Assembly: GCF_039679125.1 (NCBI RefSeq)
Contig: NZ_CP155551.1
Coordinates: forward strand, 3,224,001-3,288,000
Length of the DNA stretch: 64,000 nt
Direction of reading: 5' to 3'
Source: Blastococcus sp. HT6-4
Lineage (GTDB): Bacteria > Actinomycetota > Actinomycetes > Mycobacteriales > Geodermatophilaceae
Part shown: piece by piece, positions 1-7,629 of the stretch
Position numbering within the stretch: the stretch's first letter is position 1
How the letters are laid out: each line of letters opens with the position of its first letter
The notes under the pieces: generated by a model
Databases searched by the model: none
What the model saw: the letters and a program-made list of their open reading frames with translations, nothing else
Told to the model about the DNA's origin: nothing
Position numbers and translations under genes: made by a program

Positions 1-268
1 GGCCCAGGTTCACGTAGCTCTGCAGCACATAGGCCGCCCGCACGTCATCGAGCTCCTTCGGGACGGTGTAGGCCGGCAAGCTCACCTCCGCCAGATCCGC
101 CAGGCGCGCATCGGCAGCGCCGATCAGCTCGCTGCGCTTGTCCGACTGCTCCTGCGCATACAGCGCCTCCAGCCTGCTGAGGTCGCTCGCGAGGTCGCGG
201 AGAGCCTCCTCGAGGCTCCCGGTCTTCTGCTGCGCGGCCTGCAGGACGGCCGTGAAGTGCTTGCTCAT
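1..268 (-). CDS. Hypothetical protein, N-terminal part only (runs off the left edge)
   Basis: An open frame of 89 codons with no stop runs from an ATG into the left edge of the window. A strong ribosome binding site (GGAGGAG) lies 6 nt before the ATG, which fixes the start. The visible residues are hydrophilic and likely alpha-helical, rich in Glu, Leu, Ala and Gln (for example SLEEALRDLASDLSRLEALY), compatible with a short coiled coil. No catalytic motif or signal peptide is visible and I do not recognise the family. It belongs to the accessory region and is transcribed in the same direction as the recombinases. It could be a structural or regulatory protein of the integrated element; its C-terminus is needed to say more. 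Confidence 0.6.
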   Translation of the reverse strand, partial: MSKHFTAVLQAAQQKTGSLEEALRDLASDLSRLEALYAQEQSDKRSELIGAADARLADLAEVSLPAYTVPKELDDVRAAYVLQSYVNLG

Positions 269-296
269 CAGACTCTCCTCCCGCCAGCAAGTGACT

Positions 297-360
297 GTCG
301 CTGACGCCAACAAGATTGCCATACGGTGATCGCTGCGTCAACAAGCGATTCTCGCTGACG
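297..360 (-). promoter_or_regulatory. Putative promoter/operator with imperfect direct repeats
   Basis: On the minus strand, three copies of (C)G(T)CAGCGA lie at 360-352, 337-330 and 306-298. Two of them are embedded in a longer imperfect repeat, AATC-TTGTTG-CAGCGA. A TTGACG hexamer (341-336) is followed 17 nt later by CAATCT, a possible -35/-10 pair for the gene starting at 268. The repeats could be operator sites. This is pattern reading only. Confidence 0.35.
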
Positions 361-449
361 TAGCTAAGTCGTCAACGTTCACGGTCTGCGCCACGCCGTC
401 ACACACCGCGGGCGAATGCCGCCGGGGTGGCCGGCGGCATCGTCGCCTG

Positions 450-773
450 GTGAAGAGCGAATCCCTGAGCACCGAAAGCGACCCCCTGGGCCGCGCGGTC
501 CGCGCGGCGCTACAGGACCTGCCGGTCGAGCGTGGTGCCGCGGTGGCCGCCAGGCGCCTCGCCGCACTCGACAACCACCCGGAACCCGCCACCGGCGCCG
601 CGACCGCTCGGGCGACGCGTCCTCACCCGTCGGCCGGTAGGGACCGCGCGTCCCTGCGTGCGGAGACGTCGGCCGGCCCGGTCGGCACGGACCCCGCTGC
701 TGCCATGAGATCACCGAACAGCCGCTCGAGCTCACGCCACACAGCCACTGCCAGCCCGTCCTCGGTGTGCTGA
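450..773 (+). CDS. Small hypothetical protein (doubtful)
   Basis: A 107-codon frame starts at GTG. The first 45 residues look protein-like (LGRAVRAALQDLPVERG, then AAVAARRLAALDNH), amphipathic and Ala/Leu/Arg-rich. The second half is a low-complexity Arg/Ser/Ala stretch that overlaps another small open frame on the opposite strand (623-781) and is probably not both. There is no convincing ribosome binding site. At most one of the two overlapping frames is real over 623-773. No family recognised. Confidence 0.25.
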   Translation: MKSESLSTESDPLGRAVRAALQDLPVERGAAVAARRLAALDNHPEPATGAATARATRPHPSAGRDRASLRAETSAGPVGTDPAAAMRSPNSRSSSRHTATASPSSVC

Positions 774-781
774 TCCACCAC
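623..781 (-). CDS. Small hypothetical protein, 52 aa
   Basis: A GTG start preceded by AGGGGACG gives a short acidic protein with an amphipathic helix (LAVAVWRELERLFGDLMAAA). No known domain is seen. It lies downstream of the large recombinase in the same direction, beyond the strong hairpin at 822-864. It competes with the plus-strand frame at 450-773; the better ribosome binding site favours this one. Confidence 0.35.
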   Translation of the reverse strand: MVDQHTEDGLAVAVWRELERLFGDLMAAAGSVPTGPADVSARRDARSLPADG

Positions 782-821
782 CGTCCCCTTTCCTCGCCGC
801 CGACCGTGGGCGCGAACCGGC

Positions 822-864
822 AATGCAGAAGGCCCCGTCCGTGGCGGACGGGGCCTCCTGCATT
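822..864 (-). terminator. Strong hairpin terminator after the recombinase pair
   Basis: Two 20-nt arms (AATGCAGAAGGCCCCGTCCG and its complement with one mismatch) are separated by a 3-nt loop. The hairpin lies 16 nt beyond the stop codon of the large recombinase. There is no clear T-run, as is common in high-GC actinobacteria. It probably ends the recombinase transcript. Confidence 0.75.
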
Positions 865-879
865 CCGGGTGAAAGGACT

Positions 880-2961
880 TCACACAGCTGGGTGCGCACG
901 CCCCCGGTGGACGCGCACGCCGTGCGCACCGTGCAGCACCTTCCCGCAGTCCGGGCACGCGACCGGTGCGTCGTCGGCGTCCCGACCGTGCGCCTGGCGG
1001 ACGTGGGAAGCCAGGTCCTGCGGCGCGGCGAACACCTTCGTGCAGCCGTAGTCGCACAGCAGTGTGCCCGCACGGCCGTGCGCGACCGCCACATGACGCT
1101 TCAGCCCCCCGGCGCTGGTGGTGCGCCGGTCGCAGCCGGGCTCCGGGCACTCGTACGCCGTCACCCGGCCCGGCGGCCGCCTCGACGTGGCCCCCACGAC
1201 GCCGTGCTTGTGCCGCCGGTGCACGCCGAGCGCCGCCGGCGTCGGAAAGGTCGCGGTGCATTCAGGGCACGCCCGAACCTGCCCGGCGGCCAGGTCGACC
1301 GGCTCGCGGATGTGCAGGACACCGACGTTGCGCAGGTGGATCCGTACCCGGGACGGGTCGAACCCGCGCCCGCGCCCCCCGGCCGGCCCCACCTCGATCC
1401 GCTCGACCAGATCGGTGAGCAGCGCCCGGCGTTCCGGAACAGTCATCGCCTCCCACCTCCCGGCGAAGTCCACGTCGACCTCGGCGACTGCGGCCGGTAC
1501 CTCTCGGAGCTGCTCGAGCTCGGCGACGCGCCCGTCCAGCTCGTCGATCTCCCGCTCCAGCTCGGCGCGGCGGGTCGCCGACTTGGCCCGCTTCCGCTCC
1601 CCGCGCAGATCCGACATCTCCCGTTGCAGCTGCGCCAGCTCCTGACCGAGATCGGTCGTGTTCGCCGCCGCGGCCGCACGAGCACGGCGGTACGACTCCT
1701 GCAGCGCCGCCTGCCAGCGCCGATTCCCGGCGATTCCCAGGACCGTCAGCTCGACCAGCCGGTGCAGCATTCGGGCGCTGATGGCGTTGCCCGAACAGCG
1801 ATGTGGATGCTCCTCGGGCAGGTTGTTGCTCGTCCGGCACGCGTACGACGCGGAGTTCGAAGTGATCGTTCCCGGGCCGTACAACCGCCGGCCGCACGGC
1901 TCCCCGTCCCCGCGGCTCGCCCGGCACACCACCAGACCGGCCAGCAGCGCCTCGCTCGCCGGGCGGCGACCCCCGGCCGGATTGGCCAGACGGACTTGCA
2001 GCCGATGCCAGCGCTCGTCGGCGACCACCGGTGGATGCGGGCGGTGCGGGCGGCCACCGACCTCCAGGATCTTGAACCGCTCCTCGTCGGTCCCGACCAC
2101 GTCGAAGCCCATCAGCATCGGGTTGGTCAGGATCCGCTTCAACCCGGTCACCTCCCAGGCGATCCGCTCGGTGCCGCCGTCGGGCAGCCGGCGGAACGCG
2201 CGCGGCGAGGGAATCTCCTGAGCGTTGAGCCAGCGGACCGCCGCGGCCACCGACCAGCCGGAGTCGATGATCCGGTCGATCACCGCCAGCAGATGCGGCA
2301 CCTCCTCCGGGTCGTGCTCGAGGGTCTTGTAGCCATGGGCGTCGCGCACCGGCACCAGCTCCCCATCCGGCCCGGGCCGCATCGCCTTCTGGAAGCCGTA
2401 GGTGATGGCCCCGCCCCGCCAGCCGCCCCGCTGCCTGGCCAGCGCCTTGTTCTCCTTGATGCGGGCGCTGGAGAGATCCGAGGACTGCTGCGCGAGCATC
2501 GCGAACAGGTGGGTGCTGAACTGCTGGGACGGGTCGGCAGTGTCGATACCAGGGTCGACCACGTACAGCCGCACGCCGGCCTCCCGCATGTCTTGCAGAG
2601 CGGTCAGGATGGCCAGCAGGTTCCGCCCGAAGCGGTCCATCCGGTGGACGACGACGATGTCGTAGCGGGACAGCTCCGACAGGATGCGACGAAGCAGCTT
2701 GTGCTTGCCGTCCCCGCTCCAGGCAGAGACCACCTGCTCGTAGACGTCCCCCCCGTGCTCGGCCAGCCGGCGGTCGCAGACCCAGCTACCCGCTGGCAGT
2801 CCGTCGAGGAACCCGAAGCTCGCCTTCTCCTGCACCTCGAACGACTTCGTGTCGTCGTCCCACTTGCTGCGCCGCTTCAGCACGGCAGCACGCAGCGGCC
2901 GCCCGAGCTGGACCGACCACTCCCCGAGCGGGTAGTACCTCGACAGCGAAGCGGTGCTCAC
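880..2961 (-). CDS. Large serine recombinase with four C-terminal C2H2 zinc fingers
   Basis: The 693-residue protein would catalyse integration/excision or inversion through a serine-DNA covalent intermediate. Residues 25-180 form the resolvase catalytic domain: KRRS with Ser32 as probable nucleophile, and HRMDRFGR (residues 106-113) as the conserved D-R-x-x-R block. A recombinase domain follows (about 185-330), then a Cys-rich zinc ribbon (C346, C356, C375, C389) and a coiled coil (about 430-485). After a normal large-serine-recombinase ending, residues 565-690 contain four regular C2H2 fingers, each C-x(2-4)-C-x12-H-x4-H: C565/C568, C605/C610, C636/C640 and C669/C672 with their His pairs. 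Family members do not normally carry these. The GTG start overlaps the stop of the upstream gene (GTGA), with GGAGG upstream, so translation is coupled. The family call is firm; the finger function, target choice or directionality, is inferred. Confidence 0.93.
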   Translation of the reverse strand: MSTASLSRYYPLGEWSVQLGRPLRAAVLKRRSKWDDDTKSFEVQEKASFGFLDGLPAGSWVCDRRLAEHGGDVYEQVVSAWSGDGKHKLLRRILSELSRYDIVVVHRMDRFGRNLLAILTALQDMREAGVRLYVVDPGIDTADPSQQFSTHLFAMLAQQSSDLSSARIKENKALARQRGGWRGGAITYGFQKAMRPGPDGELVPVRDAHGYKTLEHDPEEVPHLLAVIDRIIDSGWSVAAAVRWLNAQEIPSPRAFRRLPDGGTERIAWEVTGLKRILTNPMLMGFDVVGTDEERFKILEVGGRPHRPHPPVVADERWHRLQVRLANPAGGRRPASEALLAGLVVCRASRGDGEPCGRRLYGPGTITSNSASYACRTSNNLPEEHPHRCSGNAISARMLHRLVELTVLGIAGNRRWQAALQESYRRARAAAAANTTDLGQELAQLQREMSDLRGERKRAKSATRRAELEREIDELDGRVAELEQLREVPAAVAEVDVDFAGRWEAMTVPERRALLTDLVERIEVGPAGGRGRGFDPSRVRIHLRNVGVLHIREPVDLAAGQVRACPECTATFPTPAALGVHRRHKHGVVGATSRRPPGRVTAYECPEPGCDRRTTSAGGLKRHVAVAHGRAGTLLCDYGCTKVFAAPQDLASHVRQAHGRDADDAPVACPDCGKVLHGAHGVRVHRGRAHPAV

Positions 2962-3581
2962 TGCTGCGCCTCCCGCCGTGCCTTCGCCGCCGCGATGCCC
3001 CACCGCGTCCGCTCCGCGTGCGCTGCCCGGTCGAGCCGACGCAGCTCCTCGGTCAGCCACGCCACCTGCCCGTGGACGGCGGCGGAGGGCTCCTCCTGCG
3101 GCGTCGATCGGCGCGGCTGAACGATGCGCCGCCGGCCCCCAGCCCGCGCCGACGTGATGTCCTGCCGGCTCGACTCGGCGTGGTCGCCACGGCGGGGGCC
3201 GGCGGCCGACCCGGGGCGCAGCAGCATCATCACGTCCAGGTGCTGCTGCGCCATGTCCGGCGACTCCAGCCGGTCAGGCATGGCCAGGACCACCCCCCGG
3301 CCGATCAGTGACCGGCGGATCTCGATCAGGCGATCGACGTCGCGCGCGAGCCGGGTGATGTCACGGACGAGCACGACATCGCAGGAGAGGACGGTGCGCA
3401 GCGCTTCATCGGTGATTCCGCGCTCACCGATCTCGGTGAGGACGTGGGGATCGGTCCAGCCGTACCGTGCGGCGACCGCCCTCAGTTGGGTGATCTGGGT
3501 TTCCAGCGCGCGGCGGCCGTCGGCCGCCGTCCGTGCGTAGATGACGACGTGGTGGGACTTCGCCTCGCTGTTGTCCAACAT
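2958..3581 (-). CDS. Serine-recombinase-like protein lacking the catalytic serine
   Basis: The 207-residue protein has a resolvase N-terminal fold: VVIYARTAADGRR at residues 12-24, and RDITRLARD, which keeps the conserved D-x-x-R-x-x-R pattern. In active enzymes the first motif reads Y-x-R-x-S. Here the serine position is Ala19, so DNA cleavage by this protein is unlikely. The middle part reads like a resolvase; the C-terminal 80 residues are basic and then helical. It lacks the large recombinase and zinc-ribbon domains. The ATG has an excellent ribosome binding site (AGAAGGAG, 6 nt spacing). The stop overlaps the start of the large recombinase by GTGA, so both are made together. It is probably a regulatory or architectural partner of that enzyme. 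Degenerate catalytic sites can also reflect decay, but the intact frame and coupling argue for retention. Confidence 0.8.
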   Translation of the reverse strand: MLDNSEAKSHHVVIYARTAADGRRALETQITQLRAVAARYGWTDPHVLTEIGERGITDEALRTVLSCDVVLVRDITRLARDVDRLIEIRRSLIGRGVVLAMPDRLESPDMAQQHLDVMMLLRPGSAAGPRRGDHAESSRQDITSARAGGRRRIVQPRRSTPQEEPSAAVHGQVAWLTEELRRLDRAAHAERTRWGIAAAKARREAQQ

Positions 3582-3915
3582 GCCGTGCTCCTTCTCTCGG
3601 GTGACCTGGCATGTCGCACCGTGCGCGCGCACAGACGCGCGGCAATCACCGAGCGCGGATTCCGGCGGAAGCGTCCTAGCTCCGGGCAAGGACACTCCCC
3701 GAGGCGTGCATCTCCGCCGAAGGACACTTCGTTTTCGGCAAGGACACTCCCAGCACCGGCGCATCCGGCCGTCGCGGGTTCGGCGTAGAAGCCCTTGAGG
3801 CGGGTTCCCGTTGTCCGGAGCACCGCTGGTTCGACTGGCCGCTCGATGGCCGCTGAGCCGGTGTGGGGTGCGGTGTCAGGCGGGACCTGTAGCACGGCCG
3901 GCCGCGACGCGCGGG
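3582..3915. other. Intergenic region with transposon-end-like repeats
   Basis: About 330 bases without a convincing gene lie between the start of the recombinase operon and the end of the nuclease gene. The region holds three same-oriented GTGTCC repeats (separate entry) and presumably the recombinase promoter. I see no clear -35/-10 pair. Confidence 0.6.
3682..3754 (-). repeat. Array of three GGGAGTGTCC-type repeats
   Basis: On the minus strand, GGGAGTGTCCTTGCC occurs twice (around 3686-3700 and 3737-3751). A third copy between them reads AAGTGTCCTTCGGCGGAGA. They match the 24-bp inverted repeats at 12,426 and 36,145 (core GAGTGTCCCTCGGCGGAGC) with few differences. Tandem same-direction copies resemble multiple transposase-binding sites at ends of Tn7/Mu/IS21-type elements. 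No transposase lies next to them. Confidence 0.6.
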
Positions 3916-5577
3916 TCAGGTCATCTCGACGACGCGCCGGTACGCCGGCCCAGGGTCGTCGACTGCGCGGATCAAGAAGATGCCGGTGTCCTCCGGGCTG
4001 GAGAAGGTGGCCACCGCCTCAGCTCTCGCGTCGGCCGAGAGGACCTCGAGCTCTGCGCGGTTCTGGAGCACCACGTTCGGCGCCCACAGAGCCAGCCCGG
4101 GAACGTCGTAGCGTCGGCCGTCCAGGGTGATGTCGATGCTGTGCTGGGTGCCGTAGAGGGCCCCCGGTTCCTCCGGCACCTTGGTGAGGAACTCGCCGAT
4201 GGCTCCGGGCTGTAGGTCCATGCTCAGCCCGGTGTGGGGCAGGCGCGCTCGCCGGCCGGACAGCGCGCGGGCGATGGCCAGCAGTTCGCGGAAGTCTTCG
4301 TCGGGCACCGGTCCCGCCGGGACAGGGATCAGGGTGCCGAGATGGTCTTGCAGCACCTCGAGGGCGGCGACGAGGTGGTGCAACCCCGGCAGGCCCTCGG
4401 GTGCTGGAGCGTCGGCGTTGAAGGATGCGATCGTCACCGGGCCGCGGCGGAAGTGCAGGCTGTCCCCGGCTGTGCAGACCCCCAGGAGCCGGACGGCCGG
4501 GAGTACGTCGTGCGGATAAGAACCGGCCAGGGGCTTGAGGTTGAGTTCCATGCGGCCCCGCACCGGATCCCCGGCCTCGATCTCGAGCCGCGCCTCCAGC
4601 AGCCCGCTGGGGTCGGTGCCGGTCAGCGTCCGGCCGTGGGTCCCAGCCACACCATCGGTGAAGGTGAACGGTACGGACAGCCCTGACTGCCCGCCGCCTC
4701 GTTCGAGGACGAGGAAGCCGCGCAGGGGCAGCCCGGTGTTGTCCGGGATGCTGATCAGGCGGAGTTGGGCGACCTGCTGGCGGGGCTCGCCCAAGAGCCG
4801 CTGGGTCGCCTCCGACGCGGCGGTGACACGGAAGTCCTCGACGTATCGCCCGGGGATGTCGACGTCGCCGCCAAGCCGCAGGGCCCGGTCGAGGCGCTCG
4901 GCGGTCGCCTGCGCCTCGGGGTCGTCCGGAGGGAATGAGAAGTACGGCGTGAGCTGCACCGGGTCGTCGTCGGCGGCCTCGGGACGCTGCGCGGTGAGGA
5001 TTCGGCCCGGCCCCCAAGGCGTATCACCGAAGTGCCACTTCCAGTACGGGGAGATGGTCGCCCCGAGTTCCACCAGGTCCTGCATGCGCTGCGTCAGATC
5101 GGCGCCGGAGGTGAGCGCGGCCCGCTCCATGTTGTACTGCTGGGCCCGCCGCAGCAGCTTGGAGTCAGCGCCTTCGACGTAGCTGAGCAGCCCATCACGG
5201 CCAGCAATCTGCCCGTCGAGCCAGTCGAGGCCGTACCAGTCGAGTTCGACGTCGGGGAACTTCCCGCGGAGCCCGTCGAACCACGCCAGCTCGGCCGGGG
5301 TGGGGTTGAGCGGGATGACCAGCACCCACCGTCGCGGGGCGTGAAGCTCCACGGCACGAGCGAGCGACTTGGTGATCTGCCGCTGTCGGCTGTTGTTCAG
5401 GCGCTTGGTGAAGGACTTGACCTCGTAGATCGTCAGTCCGTCGGGGCCGTCGTGGCGCAGGTCCTGGGCGAGGTCCCCGCCCTTGCCGTCGACGCTGGTC
5501 GCACCGCACGCCTCGCGCACGAGCAGTTGCGCGACCCGCTCCAGCTTCTCCGGATCCAACTCCGCCCAGTCCAGCAC
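3916..5577 (-). CDS. Mrr-like restriction endonuclease domain protein
   Basis: The 553-residue protein begins with a PD-(D/E)xK nuclease fold. LERVAQLLVREACGATSVDG is followed by GGD (Asp35) and IYEVKSF (Glu52-x-Lys54), the acid...ExK pattern of Mrr/Type IV restriction enzymes and related nucleases. The remaining roughly 400 residues are a mixed alpha/beta region I do not recognise; it may be a sensor or recognition module. The GTG start has only a weak ribosome binding site, but it lies just after a dyad that could be an operator. It stands alone, without a methyltransferase, fitting a modification-dependent or phage-triggered nuclease. Cleavage activity is inferred from the three residues. 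It could instead repair or process element DNA. Confidence 0.7.
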   Translation of the reverse strand: MLDWAELDPEKLERVAQLLVREACGATSVDGKGGDLAQDLRHDGPDGLTIYEVKSFTKRLNNSRQRQITKSLARAVELHAPRRWVLVIPLNPTPAELAWFDGLRGKFPDVELDWYGLDWLDGQIAGRDGLLSYVEGADSKLLRRAQQYNMERAALTSGADLTQRMQDLVELGATISPYWKWHFGDTPWGPGRILTAQRPEAADDDPVQLTPYFSFPPDDPEAQATAERLDRALRLGGDVDIPGRYVEDFRVTAASEATQRLLGEPRQQVAQLRLISIPDNTGLPLRGFLVLERGGGQSGLSVPFTFTDGVAGTHGRTLTGTDPSGLLEARLEIEAGDPVRGRMELNLKPLAGSYPHDVLPAVRLLGVCTAGDSLHFRRGPVTIASFNADAPAPEGLPGLHHLVAALEVLQDHLGTLIPVPAGPVPDEDFRELLAIARALSGRRARLPHTGLSMDLQPGAIGEFLTKVPEEPGALYGTQHSIDITLDGRRYDVPGLALWAPNVVLQNRAELEVLSADARAEAVATFSSPEDTGIFLIRAVDDPGPAYRRVVEMT

Positions 5578-5585
5578 GCACCCAG

Positions 5586-5605
5586 TGTCCGAGCAGGTGC
5601 GGACA
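5586..5605 (-). promoter_or_regulatory. Operator-like dyad before the Mrr-like gene
   Basis: TGTCCG and CGGACA form a perfect 6-bp inverted repeat with an 8-nt spacer, ending 8 nt before the GTG start. At this position a bound protein, or an RNA hairpin, would block translation or transcription start. Confidence 0.35.
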
Positions 5606-5699
5606 CATTCGGTCTGGTGCCGACGGTGTCGTCGCCGCCGCGGGCGGCCCGCGCCCGGCGACCTACGGAGGCGGTGAGGGGTTGCGCGGGAGCGCCCCG

Positions 5700-5954
5700 T
5701 CAGGAGGCGGGTTCGAGCCGCAGCGCTGCGGCTCCCGCATCTCTACGGCGCACGCCGTGCTTGTCGAGGATGTTGCGGACCGCGGAGAACAGACCTGTCG
5801 GCCAGTTCGGAGAGTTCGCGCAGGCTTCGCCCGGCTGCGTACTGCTCGACGTGAACCCTTCGACCCGCGCCTGCACCGCCTGGTCCGGCCGCGGGCTGGC
5901 GGTGCCGGCGAACTCCGGCAGCGGGCGCAGCTGCGGGCGCGGTGGGTACGGCAC
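5700..5954 (-). CDS. Small hypothetical protein, 84 aa
   Basis: The frame starts at GTG after CCAGGAGACATCA, a good ribosome binding site, 34 nt downstream of the DUF732-like lipoprotein stop, so the two may share a transcript. The N-terminus is Pro-rich. The C-terminal half (NWPTGLFSAVRNILDKHG) looks like a helical, possibly DNA- or protein-binding segment. No signal peptide, Cys cluster or catalytic motif is seen. No family recognised. Confidence 0.5.
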   Translation of the reverse strand: MPYPPRPQLRPLPEFAGTASPRPDQAVQARVEGFTSSSTQPGEACANSPNWPTGLFSAVRNILDKHGVRRRDAGAAALRLEPAS

Positions 5955-5988
5955 TGATGTCTCCTGGTGGGTGCGGCCGTCAGCTCGG

Positions 5989-6906
5989 CTACTGGAGCGT
6001 CACCTGGCACGTGACGGGCAGCCAGGTGGCGACGCGGTAGGCGGCGGACTGCCACGCGTACACGCCGGAGATGTTGCCGGTGCCGGTCGCCGTGCCGCGG
6101 GCCGGCACGTAGAAGGGCGCATGTGGGCTGGGGCCGAGGTCGCCCTCGGGGGCACGCCACTCGGTGGTGTACCGGGGGGAGGCGACCTGTTCCTCCAGCA
6201 TCACGAGCACGTCGTAGTCGGAGGTGTTGGTGATCGTGTAGGTCCAGTCGCCGTCGTACATGCCGTCGGTGTCGCCGTAGACCAGGTCGTTGTCCTCGCC
6301 GAGGTCGCCGTACAGCTCGGTGTTCGACTCCCCGGTGAGCGTGATGGGGCTGGCGGTGACGGTGACCGGCAGTTCGGTGGGGCACCGCGGGGTCACCGGC
6401 TGAACTTCGACGCCGTCCGTCATCGAGGCCCCTTGGGCGAGGTCGACGAGCTTCTGCGGGCAGTAGACGCCGACCGCGGCGACGACGAAGGCGGTGACGT
6501 CGATCGGGTCTAGCGTCATCGGGTCGATGGTGTTGTCGACCTCGTAGGTGGTCAACAGCTTCCCGGCGACCGAGTCGATGTTGGCGCCGGTGTAGGAGGA
6601 GCAGACGCCGCGGCCGAGCCGGGCGATGCCGGCCGACGCGGCGGTCAGGTCGGTGGGGAGGATGAACGGGTCGCGCGTCAGAAACGCCCGGACGCCGTCG
6701 AGGGCGGCGACCTCGCTGACGAACGCGGTGTCCGCATCGGCCGGTGTCGGGTAGCCAGGCGCCAGGTAGGGGTCGGCCGGCTCGGAGGTGGGCGCAGTCG
6801 CGGAGGTGCGGTCTGCCGCCTTGGGGTCGGCCGAGGACGTGCCGGCGCAGCCGGCGGTGAGCAGCGTGACCAGAAGCGCACCAGTAGCAGCGGCCATGCG
6901 AGGCAC
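5989..6906 (-). CDS. Lipoprotein with DUF732-like domain
   Basis: A lipoprotein signal peptide is visible: MAAATGALLVTLLTAGC, with lipobox LTAGC, so the mature protein is lipid-anchored outside the membrane. Residues following an Ala/Thr/Ser-rich linker contain FVSEVAAL...LGRGVCSSY...VYCPQ. This is the two-Cys helical pattern of DUF732, a small secreted domain common in mycobacteria and other actinobacteria. A beta-rich C-terminal domain with GDWTYTITNTSDYDV suggests a DUF4352- or Ig-like fold. GGAGGA precedes both a GTG (6906) and an ATG (6897). I chose the GTG because it adds an Arg to the signal peptide. The function is unknown; it is one of seven exported proteins in the element. Confidence 0.75.
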   Translation of the reverse strand: MPRMAAATGALLVTLLTAGCAGTSSADPKAADRTSATAPTSEPADPYLAPGYPTPADADTAFVSEVAALDGVRAFLTRDPFILPTDLTAASAGIARLGRGVCSSYTGANIDSVAGKLLTTYEVDNTIDPMTLDPIDVTAFVVAAVGVYCPQKLVDLAQGASMTDGVEVQPVTPRCPTELPVTVTASPITLTGESNTELYGDLGEDNDLVYGDTDGMYDGDWTYTITNTSDYDVLVMLEEQVASPRYTTEWRAPEGDLGPSPHAPFYVPARGTATGTGNISGVYAWQSAAYRVATWLPVTCQVTLQ

Positions 6907-7178
6907 GGGTCCTCCAGACGGATCAAGCCGCGGACCCACCCTGCGGCGGTGCGGCGGTGCGGCGGTGGGGCGGTGTGGCGAGGTAGCGAGCACTGGCGAC
7001 CTGACATGTCGCACTGAGGCGGTGAGGGACCGGAAGGTCGGGGCTGAGTCTGCCCCGCGGCGTGTTCAGCCGGTGGGCCTCGCGACGATCAGCTCACCCT
7101 CACGGGTAGTCGCATCCCGCGGCACTCGGGCCGGTTGCGCAGCCAGGGGCACCGTTGGTCACCCACATTCCCTGGGGC

Positions 7179-7442
7179 TCACGTGCGGGCTTCGTCCCGC
7201 TCCTGCCGCAGCCGATCGCCTTCCCCGGCCGCGAGGGCGAGCACCTCGCACGGCCGCTCTATGAGCTCGCCGGCGACGGTTTCCCGAAGGCAGTCGATGC
7301 AGCGGTGCACATGGTCGCCATCGGCTCCCTCGAGCAGGTGCAGCGGCCGGGCCTGGTCGCAGGCGCCGCAGCAGTCCGGCAGCGAGGGCTCCGGGAGGCG
7401 GAACACAGACGGAATCATCCCGATGGGGTACGACAACCGCAT
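7179..7442 (-). CDS. Small CxxC zinc-binding protein, 87 aa
   Basis: ATG with upstream AGGAAG gives a protein with two cysteine pairs, CCGAC and CIDC, about 25 residues apart. This is a likely zinc ribbon. A charged, helical C-terminus follows (ALAAGEGDRLRQERDEA). No enzyme motif is visible. Such proteins are common on actinobacterial plasmids and integrative elements and are often of unknown function. An alternative upstream ATG at 7493 lacks a ribosome binding site. Confidence 0.6.
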   Translation of the reverse strand: MRLSYPIGMIPSVFRLPEPSLPDCCGACDQARPLHLLEGADGDHVHRCIDCLRETVAGELIERPCEVLALAAGEGDRLRQERDEART

Positions 7443-7629
7443 GCGGCTTCCTGGTGCGTGCTCAAGGGCGTCCTGGCCGGTGGCCAGTCGCACCTACAGC
7501 CAGCGCCGCGGGGTCAGTACGGCCCGGCTGGCCGAGGAACCTCGAGAGGGCCTGCCCGGTAGGTCCACGCCGATCGTCCGGGGATGACGAGCCGATGGAT
7601 CCGTTGAAGCTCCGGCCCCGGCGGACGGG

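Noticed and set aside
823..3120. Long plus-strand open frame (765 codons) opposite the recombinase
   Set aside because: Shadow of the recombinase gene; Arg/Pro/Gln/Val-rich translation without domains. The minus-strand protein has clear motifs and a coupled start.
5682..5957. Plus-strand small frame
   Set aside because: Overlaps the minus-strand gene with a good ribosome binding site; Arg-rich shadow composition.
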